Below, one piece after another: positions 46,706 through 57,920 of a DNA stretch of 64,000 nt. Below the pieces are notes generated by a model that saw only the letters and a list, made by a program, of their open reading frames with translations, searched no databases and was not told where the DNA came from. Both the position numbers and the translations under genes were made by a program. The DNA comes from Budorcas taxicolor (Eukaryota > Chordata > Mammalia > Artiodactyla > Bovidae), in contig NC_068920.1 in the NCBI RefSeq assembly GCF_023091745.1, positions 121,552,622-121,616,621 of the forward strand, in the 5' to 3' direction. How positions within the stretch are numbered: the stretch's first letter is position 1; each line of letters starts with the position of its first letter.

Positions 46706-47309
46706 ATAGCATCATAAATTTACACCTTGAGGCACATTTGAATGATATATAATAACGCAATATAAAAGGAGAACACTTTGGCAATACAGTTATCATGAAA
46801 ATATGATAAACACTTCTATATTTCAGAAGTGGTCACTCCATGTCCAAAGGGGCAGAGCAGCTCAGGACTGAATGCAAGAACAGGGCAACAGAGAGGCTTT
46901 CCCACCTGTGAAGCTGCCATCCTGGTTGCTGTCTGGGATTACAGATTATAAGAAACTGCTTATCTAAGAAGGAAACAGGAAACAATAGTTTCACAGGAAG
47001 GACCTGCCCAGTTATCAGCTTGTTTAGAGACTATATTTATGGTACTTTCACATCATTGCAGCACTAAGACACTGAGCTGCCACCACAGAACTGATAAAGC
47101 ATTGGCAAATGCACTTGAACCATTGACTATAAGACATCTGTTTTTATGCCTAAAGAGATAGAGTTAAAATTCTCTATAATGATAAGGAAAACAGGGAAAG
47201 GTGTTTAACGGGGAGTTAAAATGTGTTAAGGTCCATTTTTTGTTAGAGAAGAGGATGGAGATATTAAACAATTTCATATTTTAGGGAAAATAATAGTTAA
47301 GCATAATAT
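46706..47309. other. anonymous sequence
   Basis: Nothing is recognised on either strand. Confidence 0.4.
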
Positions 47310-47316
47310 AACTTAA

Positions 47317-47526
47317 AACTTCCCTAGTAGCTCAGACAGTAAAGCATCCACCTGCAATGCAGGAGACCAGGGTTTGATCCCTGGGTCAGGAAGATCCTCT
47401 GAAGAAGGAAATTGCAACCCACTCCAGTATCCTTGCCTGGAAAATCCCATAGACAGAGGAGTCTGGAGTGCTACAGTCCATGGGGTCACAAAGAGTTGGA
47501 CATGACTGACTGACTAACACACACAC
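47317..47526 (+). mobile_element. Bov-tA SINE
   Basis: Head acttccctagtagctcagac, body caacccactccagtatcctt, tail ggacatgactgactgactaa. Short TSD aacttaa at 47310-47316 and 47527-47533. Confidence 0.9.
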
Positions 47527-47621
47527 AACTTAAGGAGTAAGAATACAATTGATGTTAAAGCAGAGGAGGGGGTGAACAGAAAATTCAAAGTATATGGCAA
47601 AAATAAGTTCAATTAAATCAG

Positions 47622-49161
47622 TTCAGTTGAGTCGCCCAGTTGTGTCCGACTCTTTGTGACCCTATGAATCGCAGCACGCCAGGCCTCCCTGTCCATCACC
47701 ATCTCCCGGAGTTCACTCAGACTCACGTCCATCGAGTCCGTGATGCCATCCAGCCATCTCATCCTCTGTCGTCCCCTTCTCCTCCTGCCCTCAATCCCTC
47801 CCAGCATCAGAGTCTTTTCCAGTGAGTCAACTCTTCGCATGAGGTGGCCAAAGTACTAGAGTTTCAGCTTTAGCATCATTCCTTCCAAAGAAATCCCAGG
47901 GCTGATCTCCTTCAGAATGGACTGGTTGGATCTCCTTGCACTCCAAGGGACTCTCAACAGTCTTCTCCAACACCACAGTTCAAAAGCATCAATCCTTCAG
48001 CGCTCAGCTTTCTTCACAGTCCAACTCTCACATCCAAACATGACTACTGGAAAAACCATAGTCTTGACTAGACGGACCTTTGTTGGCAAAGTATTGTCTC
48101 TGCTTTTCAATATGCTATCTAGGTTGGTCATAACTTTCCTTCCGAGGAGTAAGCGTCTTTTAATTTCATCGCTGCAGTCACCATCTGCGGTGATTTTGGA
48201 GCCAAAAAAAAAAAAAATAAAGTCTGACACTGTTTCTACATCTATTTCCCATGAAGTGATAGGACCGGATGCCATGATCTTCATTTTCTGAATGTTGAGC
48301 TTTAAGCCAACTTTTTCACTTTCCCCTTTCACTTTCATCAAGAGGCTTTTTAGCTCCTCTTCACTTTCTGCCAAAAGGGTGGTGTCATCTGCATATCTGA
48401 GGTTATTCATATTTTTCCTGGTAATCTCGATTCCAGCTTGTGCATCCTCCAGCCCAGTGTTTCTCATGATGTACTCTGCATCTAAGTTAAATAAGCAGGG
48501 TGACAGTATACAGCCTTGACGTCCTCCTTTTCCTATTTGGAACCAGTCTGTTGTTCCATGTCCAGTTCTAATTGTTGCTTCCTGACCTGCATATAGGTTT
48601 CTCAAAAGGCACGTCAGGTGGTCTGGTGTTCCCATCTCTCTCAGAATTTTCCATAGTTTATTGTGATCTACATAGTCAAAGGCTTTGGCATAATCAATAA
48701 AGCAGAAATAGATGTTTTCCTTGAACTCTCTTGCTTTTTCCATGTACCAGCAGATGCTGGCAATTTGATCTCTGGTTCCTCTGCCTTTTCTAAAACCAGC
48801 TTGAACATCTGGAAGTTCATGTATTGCTGAAGCCTGGCTTGTAGAATTTTGAGCATTACTTTACTAGCATGTGAGATGACTGCAATTGTGCAGTAGTTTG
48901 AGCATTCTTTGGCATTGCCTTTCTTTGGGATTGGAATGAAAACTGCCCTTTTCCAGTCCTGTGGCCACTGCTGAGTTTTCCAAATTGGCTGGCATATTCA
49001 GTGCAGCACTTTCACAGCATCATCTTTCAGGATTTTAAATATCTCAACTGGAATTCCATCACCTCCACTAGCTTTGTTCATAGTGATGCTTTCTAAGGCG
49101 CACTTGACTTCACATTCCAGGGTGTCTGGCTCTAGGTGAGTGATCGTACCATTGTGATTAT
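47622..49161 (-). mobile_element. BovB LINE, 5'-truncated, with TSD
   Basis: Antisense BovB from tail to the NHDGVITHLEP-equivalent codons. TSD caattaaatcag (47610-47621) / caattatatcag (49162-49173), 11/12 identical. YADD intact. A poly-A run inside the coding part (48206-48219 on the plus strand) expands to several Phe codons. It is the best preserved BovB RT of the window. Confidence 0.95.
47997..48743 (-). pseudogene. BovB reverse transcriptase core, open fragment
   Basis: 248 codons open on the minus strand, covering the RT palm and thumb: FCFIDYAKAFDYVDHNKLW (about residues 13-31), a GGRQGCILSPCLFNL block (about 77-91; the usual VRQGC is GRQGC), the catalytic RYADDTTLLAES (about 116-127), SKITADGDCS and the distal GCESWTVKKAER. 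A homopolymer gives FIFFFFGSK in place of FIFWGSK. RTE-clade RTs copy their own RNA at the nicked target. This fragment has no endonuclease, promoter or start context and is part of a 5'-truncated copy, so expression is not expected. Upstream codons continue in another frame (48668-48856). Confidence 0.85.
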
Positions 49162-49435
49162 CAATTATATCAGTAAACAATAAATGTGAAAGGATAAAAT
49201 CCACCTATGATTTTATCAGATTGGCTTAAAAATTAAACTATAAGCTTTCTTAAAGATATACACTTCAAACAAGCACAGAAAGGTTGAAAAGCAAAAGATG
49301 GAAAGAAAAAATATTATCGCAGATAAATACAAAACTAAAAGCAGACTGGTTTATCGGTTACCATCAGACAAAATAATACTTACACAAAGCCCATTAAAAT
49401 ATAAAAAGGAACCATCTACCAAAGACTTTTGTGGG

Positions 49436-49732
49436 GCTTCCCTGGTGGCTCTGTGGTAAAGAATCCACCTGACAGAGCAGGAGACATGGGTTCAATCTCT
49501 GATCTGGGAAGATCCCACATGCTGTGGAGCAACTAAGCCCATTCTCCACAACACTGAGCCCTTGTGCAGCAACTACTGAGCTCCTCACACCCTAGAGCCT
49601 GTGCTCTGCAATAAAAGAAGCCACTGCAATGAGAAGCCTGCACACCACAACTAGAGAGTAGCCCCCACTGCCCCCAACTGGAGAAAGCTCACTCAACAGT
49701 GAAGACCCAGTACAGCCAAAAATAAATAAATA
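49436..49732 (+). mobile_element. CHR SINE (CHR-2-like)
   Basis: Head ggcttccctggtggctctgt, then gatcccacatgctgtggagc-aactaagccc, gaagccactgcaatgagaag, agtagcccccactgccccc and an A-rich aaaataaataaataa end follow the CHR SINE order. Confidence 0.9.
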
Positions 49733-49746
49733 ACATTATAAAAGCT

Positions 49747-50413
49747 CAAGTGACAAGCTATTTGACAAGAGAGCCTTGAAATAATAAAGCAAAAACTGAA
49801 TTATAAAAAGAATGGAAAATCCAGTCAGTCTTGACAGGAAGCAGATATCATGTTCAGGAGAGTTTAACTGAAAAGAGCTGAATGAAATGACTATTTATAT
49901 AGGTGCATACAGGACTGAAAGGATAAAAGACGATGGTGAGGCACCAAACGACTGACAAGAGGGGAAAGCCATTACTCCTCCAGGTCTGAAAGAACAAAGG
50001 GAGGGAACAGAATGACTGGAGCCCAAACAGAGACGGGGAGGGGTGGCATTTCCCAGGTGGCTCAGTGATAAAGAGCCCACCTGCCAATGCAGGAGACACA
50101 GGAGACGTGGGTTCAGTTCCTGGGTCGGGAAGATCTCCTGGAGGAGGAAATCGAAACCTCCTCCAGTATTCTTGCCTGGAAAATTCCATGGAGAGAGGAG
50201 CCTGGTAGGCTATCGTCCACGGGGTCACAAAGAGTCAGACATGACTCAGTGACTGAGCATGGACACACAAGCAGAAACAGCTGTGGAGGAGAGGCTGACC
50301 AGAATGGGTTCTTGCCCTGGGGGATGGCAGACACTGATGGAGCAAGGAGGTCGGCCAAATCTACTGACCTTTATTAATTTCAAGGCTATCTTGTCAAATA
50401 GCTTGTCACTGAA
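49747..50413. repeat. inverted repeat pair of unknown origin
   Basis: Left arm agtgacaagctatttgacaa (49747-49791) recurs inverted at about 50371-50408, where ttgtcaaatagcttgtcact is read. Similarity extends over about 45 bp (gacaaga-agccttgaaat-aataaag) with a few differences. Between the arms lies unrecognised sequence plus a Bov-tA. Confidence 0.8.
50046..50262 (+). mobile_element. Bov-tA SINE
   Basis: Head atttcccaggtggctcagtg and body cctcctccagtattcttgcc are recognisable. The head contains a small local duplication (aggagacacaggagacgtgg). Tail gacatgactcagtgactgag. Confidence 0.9.
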
Positions 50414-50734
50414 CAAACCTAACTGGAAACCAAAGGCAAAAGAGTAAAGTAGAGAGCTAAGAATAGACTTCTCAAAAGAATTTATCATTTAGTACTAGTG
50501 GGTCTTTCTTTATGAGCATCTATAAATCACAGGGGAAATGGAGAATAATCACAATAATCATAGAGAGAAATTTTAACATCACTTTATCGGAAACTGATAG
50601 ACCAAGTAACTACAAATTAGTCAGATGTAGAAGACGTCACAATACAGTTAACAAGCTTGACTCAACAGATGTGTGTGTCTGTGTGTAGACAGAGAGAACC
50701 TGCTCCTAACAAATAGAGAGTATACAGTCTTTCT
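50263..50734. other. anonymous sequence
   Basis: Contains the right arm of the inverted repeat (about 50371-50408) and a short TG-rich patch (50671-50686). No gene is recognised. Confidence 0.4.
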
Positions 50735-50746
50735 AAGTGTTTTTGC

Positions 50747-51776
50747 CCAAAAAATTAAGTTTGACACTATTTCTACTGTTTCCCCATCTATTTCCCATGA
50801 AGTGATGGGACCGGATGCCATGATCTTCGTTTTCTGAATGTTGAGCTTTAAGCCAACTTTTTCGCTCTCCTCTTTCACTTTCAAGAGGCTTTTCAGTTCC
50901 TCTTCACTTTCTGCCATAAGGGTGGTATCATCTGCATATCTGAGGTGATTGATATTTCTCCTGGCAATCTTCATTCCAGCTTGTGTTTCTTCCAGTCCAG
51001 CGTTTCTCATGATGTACTCTGCATATAAGTTAAATAAGCAGGATGACAATATACAGCCTTGACGTACTCCTTTCCCTATTTGGAACCAGTCTGTTGTTCC
51101 ATGTCCAGTTCTAACTGTTGCTTCCTGATCTACATACAGATTTCTCAAGAGGCAGGTTAGGTGGTCTTGTATTCCCATCTCTTTCAATCACTGCAGATGG
51201 TGACTGCAGCCATGAAATTAAAAGACGCTTACTCCTTGGAAGGAAAGTTATGACCAACCTAGATAGTATATTCAAAAGCAGAGACATTACTTTGCCGACT
51301 AAGGTCCGTCTAGTCAAGGCTATGGTTTTACCTGTGGTCATGTATGGATGTGAGAGTGGGACTGTGAAGAAGGCTGAGCGCTGAAGAATTGATGCTTTTG
51401 AACTGTGGTGTTGGAGAAGACTGTTGAGAGTCCCTTGGAGTGCAAGGAGATCCAACCAGTCCATTCTGAAGGAAATCAACTCTGGGATTTCTTTGGAAGG
51501 AATGATGATAAAGCTGAAGCTCTAGTACTTTGGCCACCTCATGAGAAGAGTTGACTCATTGGAAAAGACTCTGATGCTGGGAAGGATTGGGGGCAGGAGG
51601 AGAAGGGGATGACAGAGGATGAGATGGCTGGATGGCATCACGGACTCGACGGATATGAGTCTGAGTGAACTCCGGGAGATGGTGATGGTCAGGGAGGCCT
51701 GGCGTGCTGCGATTCATGGGGTCCCAAAGAGTTGGACACGACTGAGCGACTGAACTGAACTGAACTGAACTGACTG
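50747..51776 (+). mobile_element. BovB with 5' inversion, TSD-bounded
   Basis: 51188-51776 is sense BovB 3' sequence from atcactgcagatggtgactg to the tail (gagcgactgaactgaactga). 50747-51187 is antisense BovB RT sequence, spanning on the minus strand from KEMGIQDHLTCLLRNLY back to the codons just before the sense part. TSD aagtgtttttgc (50735-50746) / aagtgtatttgc (51777-51788), 11/12 identical, encloses both. The inverted part keeps YADD and GVRQGCILSSCLFNL. Confidence 0.95.
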
Positions 51777-51829
51777 AAGTGTATTTGCAGTGAAACATTT
51801 ATACTAGGTCACAGAGGACTGAATGCTAA

Positions 51830-52135
51830 AGAATTGATATTATATAGGACATAACACAGTACAATTAGAAATCAGCCTTGAAAGATAGATTTCTATGTGC
51901 TAATATGAAATGACCCTCAAGAAATATTTCTAAATGAAAAGAATAAGATATGAAGCATCATCTATTTTATACTAATATTTGCATAAAATAATCTGTCTCT
52001 ACTTATATATGCAGAGAATACATCTGGATACCCAAGAAACTATTAATAGTGGTTGCCTGTGGGGGTGGAAAGTAATTTATCTTTTTTGTTTGTTTTCTGA
52101 ATCTTATTCTACTTGTACCATTACTTAAAAATAAA
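51830..52135 (+). mobile_element. old L1M-type 3' end
   Basis: aatatgaaatgaccctcaag, gaaactattaatagtggttg, cctgtgggggtggaaagtaa and ttgtttgttttctgaatctt match the old L1 3' region. Diverged. Confidence 0.55.
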
Positions 52136-53214
52136 AAAAGCTAGTTAAAAAGTGCTGAATGGAATTGAGATAAGCTATCCACATTTTTTTAGTCCATTTT
52201 CAAGGAAGTTTCCCAAGCTGGCTTTGTAGCCTGTAGGATTTTAACCAAAATGACTGGCTACCATGGCTTATCCCAGGTTATACCAAATTTCCACTTACCT
52301 TCCCTTAATTGTTTTTTTTCCTACATAGAAAGAATACCATAATTCCAGTGTATCTCTTCCCATTGACCCTAAGATTAGGTGATTTCTGAAAAAATAAAAG
52401 CTGAGCTCTTGAACATAATCAACATCCCTGAGACCTCTGAATGTACATACTGTACTGTTCTTTGAGAATTCCTGCTAGAGATGGTAGTAAACAATAGGGA
52501 AGACATAAAATAATCAAGACAAGAAGTAAATATTAACACAACCTATTGAGACGAATGCCAAGAATGGGATATCTAATTTACCTTATACATTTTTAACCTT
52601 CATTCCACCAGTCAGAAATAGTTAACACTTCTCTGAGCATGCTGCCATTCCTAACGGGACTCATTAACCCAGAGCCTGAAATGTCAATAGCAAAATAATT
52701 TCTCACCGGACATTTCAAGTGACAGTGGGGACATCTGAACAGAAAGCCCAGAAGCAAACAGTTCTTTAACAGTCTTTAATATATATAAGGGAGAATCTAC
52801 ATTGATGATCTCTGCTTTTTTATAAGTCAAATACAGGGTTCAGATACAAGAGTCGAGGAGAATTGGCGTGATTGCATAAATAGAGCTGGCACTCTATTCC
52901 ACGACTTATAGTCACTTGCCAATTTATAAACTGACAATGAATGCTCTCTATCTGCTCACTTCAGAGGGGTGTCATGAGAGGAGCATCCTGGTTGGGATTA
53001 GAGGCAGTCCACTCGCAGGTATCTGAGGGCCTAGGCGGAATTCCTCAGCGAGCTACAAGTTTTCCTCTCTTACCTGGTGCCCACGACTTGGGCGCTCAGC
53101 TGGGCTTCTTCTCAGGTCTCGATGTGTACTTCTGCATGTCAGGGCCTTAGGCTAAGCAACCCCTTCTTAATGGCACTCTAAGTTTTGGAGTCAGGACCCC
53201 GGATGGAAACCCCA
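52136..53214. other. anonymous sequence
   Basis: No gene or repeat is recognised. The plus frame at 52941-53150 has no known motif. Confidence 0.4.
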
Positions 53215-53638
53215 AGTCCTGCTATTTTCTACTTGCTTCTGGTTGATCACGTCCTCCACCCCTTACCACCCAGCTCTCTGCCTTCTGGCTTCCTGTTGTG
53301 TTAGTTTGGCCAATGGGAGCCCTGATTGGAGACACATGGGAGAAAGAGAGTTGAATGAGTTGGTTTCAACTGTGTCCTCACACTGAGGATCACTATTCCT
53401 TTCAAGACAGCTTCCATACCCACAGCTATCTCCTTGCAGGGTGCAGGGTCTGGGAGCTACTCTCTCTGGATACTTTGATTCTAGGGGTGGTACAGCTCAG
53501 CTACTACCAGCCCGTTTCCTGCACTATTTGTCATGGTCCTCCACTTTGCACCCTCATTTGGTAATCCCTTGTAAAACAAACAACGCCTTCCTGAATTATC
53601 TTCCTTCAACTTTGCCACCTGTTTCTGGTTGAGACCCA
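53215..53638 (+). repeat. old dispersed repeat, copy 2 of 2
   Basis: Second copy of the element at 22765-23275, same strand, with tttggccaatgggagccctg, ttctaggggtggtacagctc, ccttgtaaaacaaacaacgc and cttccttcaactttgccacc. It is diverged and the family is not named. Confidence 0.45.
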
Positions 53639-53639
53639 G

Positions 53640-53800
53640 AGTGATATGCCCGCTTGCACCACTGATGAGCTGAATGGTTTTGGACAGACCATGTAACTCC
53701 TCTTGGCCTTAGTTTCCTCATTCACAAGCTATGAAGGTATCCTACCCTGAGAGGAGTTCATAGGAAAATACCAGACACTTTGTAAATGTGCTTCTACCCA
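53640..53800 (+). repeat. MIR
   Basis: Sense MIR: gagctgaatggttttggaca, cctcttggccttagtttcct-cattcacaagctatgaagg. Confidence 0.65.
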
Positions 53801-53924
53801 CATCTCTAAAGAGGTACTAACAGTAGCCCCACATAGCAACTAACTGGCTGGATCTCCCTGGAACTAAGGTGATTTCACCTGCCTGACAATGAGTATTGCC
53901 CGAGGTAATACTGCTGTTATATTC

Positions 53925-54324
53925 TTGGGACTTCCAGATCTTTATATCTCACTATTTGATATCTCCACTGGGATGCCTCACAGCTATCTTAAAAATCCAC
54001 TATGGCCCAAACAGAACTCGTGACCTTCCCTCCTAAACTCTCCATGTTCTCTAGTCCAGTAACACACCATCTACCTAGTTTTTAAAGTCAGAAATTTGGG
54101 GAGTAATTCTTGACAACTCCCTTTCCCCATAACCAGCCAAGAAACAACTCTTGTCAATTCTGCTTTCTGTACTATCTCCGGAATTTGTCTATTATGCCCC
54201 AAGCTGAATGCCACAACCATCATCTGAGCCACTGTTATCTCACAGCTGGATCATTATAATAGCCTTCTCCAGTGCTTGTTATGTCCCCTTTGGTACCTTC
54301 TAGTCCAAAATCTACAGAGCAGCA
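53925..54324 (-). repeat. old mammalian repeat, family not named
   Basis: ggatgcctcacagctatctt, cccaaacagaactcgtgacc, gtaattcttgacaactccct and cattataatagccttctcca are the antisense counterpart of the unnamed old repeat at 19380-19730 and 61725-62290. Confidence 0.45.
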
Positions 54325-54337
54325 GAGTTTCTTTTTA

Positions 54338-54756
54338 CTTATTTATTTATTTTTTAACTTTACAATACTGTATTGGTTTTGCCATACATCAACATGAATC
54401 CACCATGGGTGTACATAAGTTCCCACTCCTGAACCCCCCTCCCACCTCCCTCCCCATACCATCCCTCTGGGTTATCCTAGTGCGCAATCCCTATCAAGCT
54501 ACCAGCAGTATTTTTCACAGAGCTAGAACAAATAATTTCACAATTTGTATGGAAATACAAAAAACCTCAAAGAGCCAAAGCAATCTTGAGAAAGAAGAAT
54601 GGAACTGGAGGAATCAACCTGCCTGACTTCAGGCTCTACTACAAAGCCACAGTCATCAAGACAGTATGGTACTGGCACAAAGACAGAAATATAGATCAGT
54701 GGAACAAAATAGAAAGTCCAGAGATAAATCCACACACCTATGGACACCTTATCTTT
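54338..54756 (-). mobile_element. L1 with 5' inversion, TSD-bounded
   Basis: 54338-54482 is the antisense L1 3' end (ttacaatactgtattggttt, cctcccacctccctcccc). 54485-54756 is sense ORF2 (NAIPIKLPAVFFTELEQII ... SPEINPHTYGHLIFE). Perfect 13-bp TSDs gagtttcttttta at 54325-54337 and 54757-54769 enclose both parts. Confidence 0.95.
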
Positions 54757-54781
54757 GAGTTTCTTTTTAAAATGTAAGTCC

Positions 54782-54828
54782 TTACAGATGGTCTACAAAC
54801 ACATGAAAAGATGCTCAACATCACTAAT
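54782..54828 (+). mobile_element. L1 ORF2 scrap
   Basis: cagatggtctacaaacacat-gaaaagatgctcaacatcac matches the MVNKHMKRCSTSL codons of L1 ORF2. Only about 45 bp remain. Confidence 0.7.
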
Positions 54829-54829
54829 T

Positions 54830-55036
54830 ATTGTTGTTGTTCAGTTGCTAAGTAGTGTCTGACTCTTTATGACCCCAGGCTCCTCTGTCCATGGGATTCT
54901 CCAGGCAAGAATACTGGAGTGGGTTGCCATTTCCTACTCCAGGCAATATTCCCAACCCAGGGATAGAACCCACATCTCTTCTGTCTCCTGCATTGGCAGG
55001 TGGGTTCTTTACCACTAATGCCACCTGGGAAGCCCC
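54830..55036 (-). mobile_element. Bov-tA SINE
   Basis: Antisense Bov-tA: ttgttcagttgctaagtagt, ggcaagaatactggagtggg, gcattggcaggtgggttctt, ccacctgggaagccccaag. Confidence 0.92.
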
Positions 55037-56014
55037 AAGTATAAGGCATAATGGGGCAGAATTTAAGAGTGGTCAAACCTTTTAATGGCAACACGAGGAA
55101 ACTTAAATGGAAATACAGGCAACAAATTGTAAAACTCTCCTAGTGAACAATTTTTAAAAGTTCTAAAACTAACCATTAACACTAGTCTCTATTGTTTAAA
55201 GAACTCAATGAGAAGTTTGTCTAAGCCCACCTCAGTCAGACATATGTGGGCATGTGAACAGTTCTTGAAAAGTCTGTACAGAAGGGCAATTCATTTTTGT
55301 TTCTAGGACTGGCTGGGAGCCTAGAAGAACTGCTTTCATACCCATTCACCTCTGGAATTTTTTTTTTTATAACCTTGCAATATCTTTATACTTGAAAAGT
55401 AAATTGCTTCTACCTTGAAAGCAAGTGATTTAAAGAAGATGAAGTTAAAAGATCCCCTCAGTACTGCAAATTCTAGAAAACAATAATCCAGACATGGTAT
55501 TATTTAGCAATCCATGACAATGTAATCCTACCTCCAGAATAATATCTGAGAATAAAATGAATGTATCTTCTAACATCTAACCATGTACAGACATAAGAGC
55601 AACAAAATAAGGGGACAGAAGGAAATAAAAGGAAGTTAGAGGATGGTTTTATCCAAGCAGCAGATTTATAGTTTTGGGGGAGAAGAAACATCTGCTCCTA
55701 ACCTACCTTAATATAGGAAACAACAACAAAAATAGTCTTTCAGAAAACAGACCCACATCTGAAGCTATATAGCTCCTATTCACAGAAACTGTGCTTGGCC
55801 GAACACCAAGACCTGGACTAGGGCAAAACAAGTGAGAAACCTGCCTGCCAAACATTTAAAGAGGTGCTCACTGTCAGGATGGATCAAGGGCAGGGTTAGG
55901 TCAGAGAACAAGGGCCTCCTTAAAAGTTGAGCCCTGGCACCTCACTCACCTATCCCTGGCCTGGGTTCTCCCAAATGCTACACAACATGCATGTGATACT
56001 TTTTCAAAGTAGTG
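55037..56014. other. anonymous sequence
   Basis: No gene or repeat is recognised. A T9 run lies near 55362. Confidence 0.4.
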
Positions 56015-56185
56015 CTGCATACTTTATTTTATTTAAGCCTTATAACAACTTCAGAAAGTAGGTATATAATTACCCTCATTTTAAAGATGAGAAAACTGAG
56101 GCTCAAGGTTAAGTGATTTACCCAGTTATTCCATCAGCAAGCAGGGTATCAAGACTTGATGTGGCATTGGCATTATCCCACTCAG
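56015..56185 (-). repeat. MIR
   Basis: Antisense MIR: ttatttaagccttataacaa, accctcattttaaagatgag-aaaactgaggctcaagg. Confidence 0.8.
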
Positions 56186-56527
56186 TAACACCCTCATATG
56201 TCACTCAGGACAACTTATCTCTGATTTCCAAGAGGATACCTTCCAGCAGGTACCAAAGAAATTTTTAATGTATGGTCTCATGAAAATAACTTGGGAGTTA
56301 CAATAAACTTACTGTCCATCTAACTATCCATCCAATCTCTATAACCAGCACCAACAATTATACATTTCTACCAAAAACAATCCTTAATCCATAATTTGTA
56401 AGAAAATACACTTTCCTATTTTGTACAGCTTTTGAAAAAGACTTAGTTATATCCCCCAAAGAGTCCACCCCATACTATCCAAACTCATGTAGTCCCCCTC
56501 AATATCAGGGTCAAATTAAAAATCAAT
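56186..56527. other. anonymous sequence
   Basis: Nothing is recognised. Confidence 0.4.
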
Positions 56528-56536
56528 TATAATGCC

Positions 56537-56754
56537 CTGTGTGCATGCATGCTTAGTTGCTCTGTCGTGTCCAACTCTTTGCCGCTTTATGGACTGTAGC
56601 CTGCCAGGCTCCTCTGTCCATGGTATTTCCCAGGCAAGAATACTAGAGTGGGTTGCCATTCCCTTCTCCAGGGGATCTTCCCAACCCAGGGATCGAACCC
56701 AGTTCTCTTGCATTGCAGGCGGATTCTTCACAGTGTGAGCCACCAGGGAAGCTC
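56537..56754 (-). mobile_element. Bov-tA SINE
   Basis: Antisense Bov-tA: agttgctctgtcgtgtccaa, ggcaagaatactagagtggg, tgcattgcaggcggattctt, gagccaccagggaagctct. TSD tataatgcc (56528-56536) / tataatacc (56755-56763). Confidence 0.93.
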
Positions 56755-56763
56755 TATAATACC

Positions 56764-57064
56764 ATATTTTACTAAATAAAGTATTTCTTTGAAAAAATAT
56801 ATTCTAAATAAAACACTGACACATGACTCTATTTTCTAATCCAATATTGTCACAAAAGGAAATAAAGGATCCTGGTTATATATTAGTGATTTTATTAAAA
56901 TTATCTTATCATATTTTTATTAAAATATTAACCTAAAAACCATTTCATAATATATCACACAAAATGATAAAATATTTTTAAAATTCCTGGAGAGTGGAGT
57001 TGTTCTGTATAAAGCAGTTCTTGAGTTCATAAATGTGGGACTGGTGGGAGGTTTGACTGAGAGC
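56764..57064. other. anonymous A/T-rich sequence
   Basis: Nothing is recognised. Confidence 0.4.
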
Positions 57065-57200
57065 TTGCATTTTCCAGATGAATAAACAGACTCAGTCAGG
57101 AGAAGTGTCCTGTCAAGGTCACTCAGTTAGTCTCAGGGCCAGAACCCACATCTCCTGATCTCCAGTCCAGAACTCTTTCCCTGAACTTTGCTGTCTCCTG
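57065..57200 (-). repeat. MIR
   Basis: Antisense MIR: gcattttccagatgaataaa, gtcaaggtcactcagttagt, cagggccagaacccacatct. Confidence 0.65.
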
Positions 57201-57759
57201 ATAACATATTAGTCAATTTCCCCTTCATGATAAAAACAAATCAGAAATACTGCGCCACTCAAATTCCTATTTTTTTTAACACGTAGAATAACTTTCATCT
57301 ACAGTTAAAGGCTTTCCCTCCTCCCCCTCCAGATTAAAGGGACACAGCAGTTATAACCAAATTTGGCACAATATTTAAGTTCCCTAAACTTCCTATCAAA
57401 AAATAAAGATTACAAAGAAGAATTATAAGTTTTATCACATAGAGGTTGCTTTTCCTTTTCTTCCTGTGTCTGATACTTACTCCTGTGTTTTTTGTTTTTT
57501 TTTCTTATAAGTCTGAAACTCATCAAATATAGTTCATGCTCAGTTTTCCGCCTGGGTGCTTCCTTGACTGGCATTTGTTTATACATACTGGGGATGGGAG
57601 AAAGAACCAATGCTCTGGGCAGAGAGAAGATAAAAGCAATTGCCACTCAGTGTTTGTAATAAAGAAGATGGAGTAGTTTCTGATAGTAGGAGAGAACTAG
57701 AAAAAGAATAAGTGTGCACACAGAGACCTATACACATGCACGTGTGTGCCCCAAATGGA
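57201..57759. other. anonymous sequence
   Basis: No gene or repeat is recognised. The minus frame at 57410-57646 has a Lys/Glu-rich end but no known domain. Confidence 0.4.
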
Positions 57760-57920
57760 CATTTATATGTATTATCAGATTCAACCTTCTCAAGGACCCT
57801 AGCAGGAGGATATTATTTTTCCCCCAAGTTTTCACATTAGGAAATAGACTAGCCCAAATGATACACCTAAGATCCCAGAGCTAGTATATGAATCTGACCT
57901 CAGGCTGTCTGACTCTAAAA
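57760..57920 (-). repeat. MIR
   Basis: Antisense MIR: caaggaccctagcaggagga-tattatttt, cacctaagatcccagagcta, ctgacctcaggctgtctgac. Confidence 0.7.
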
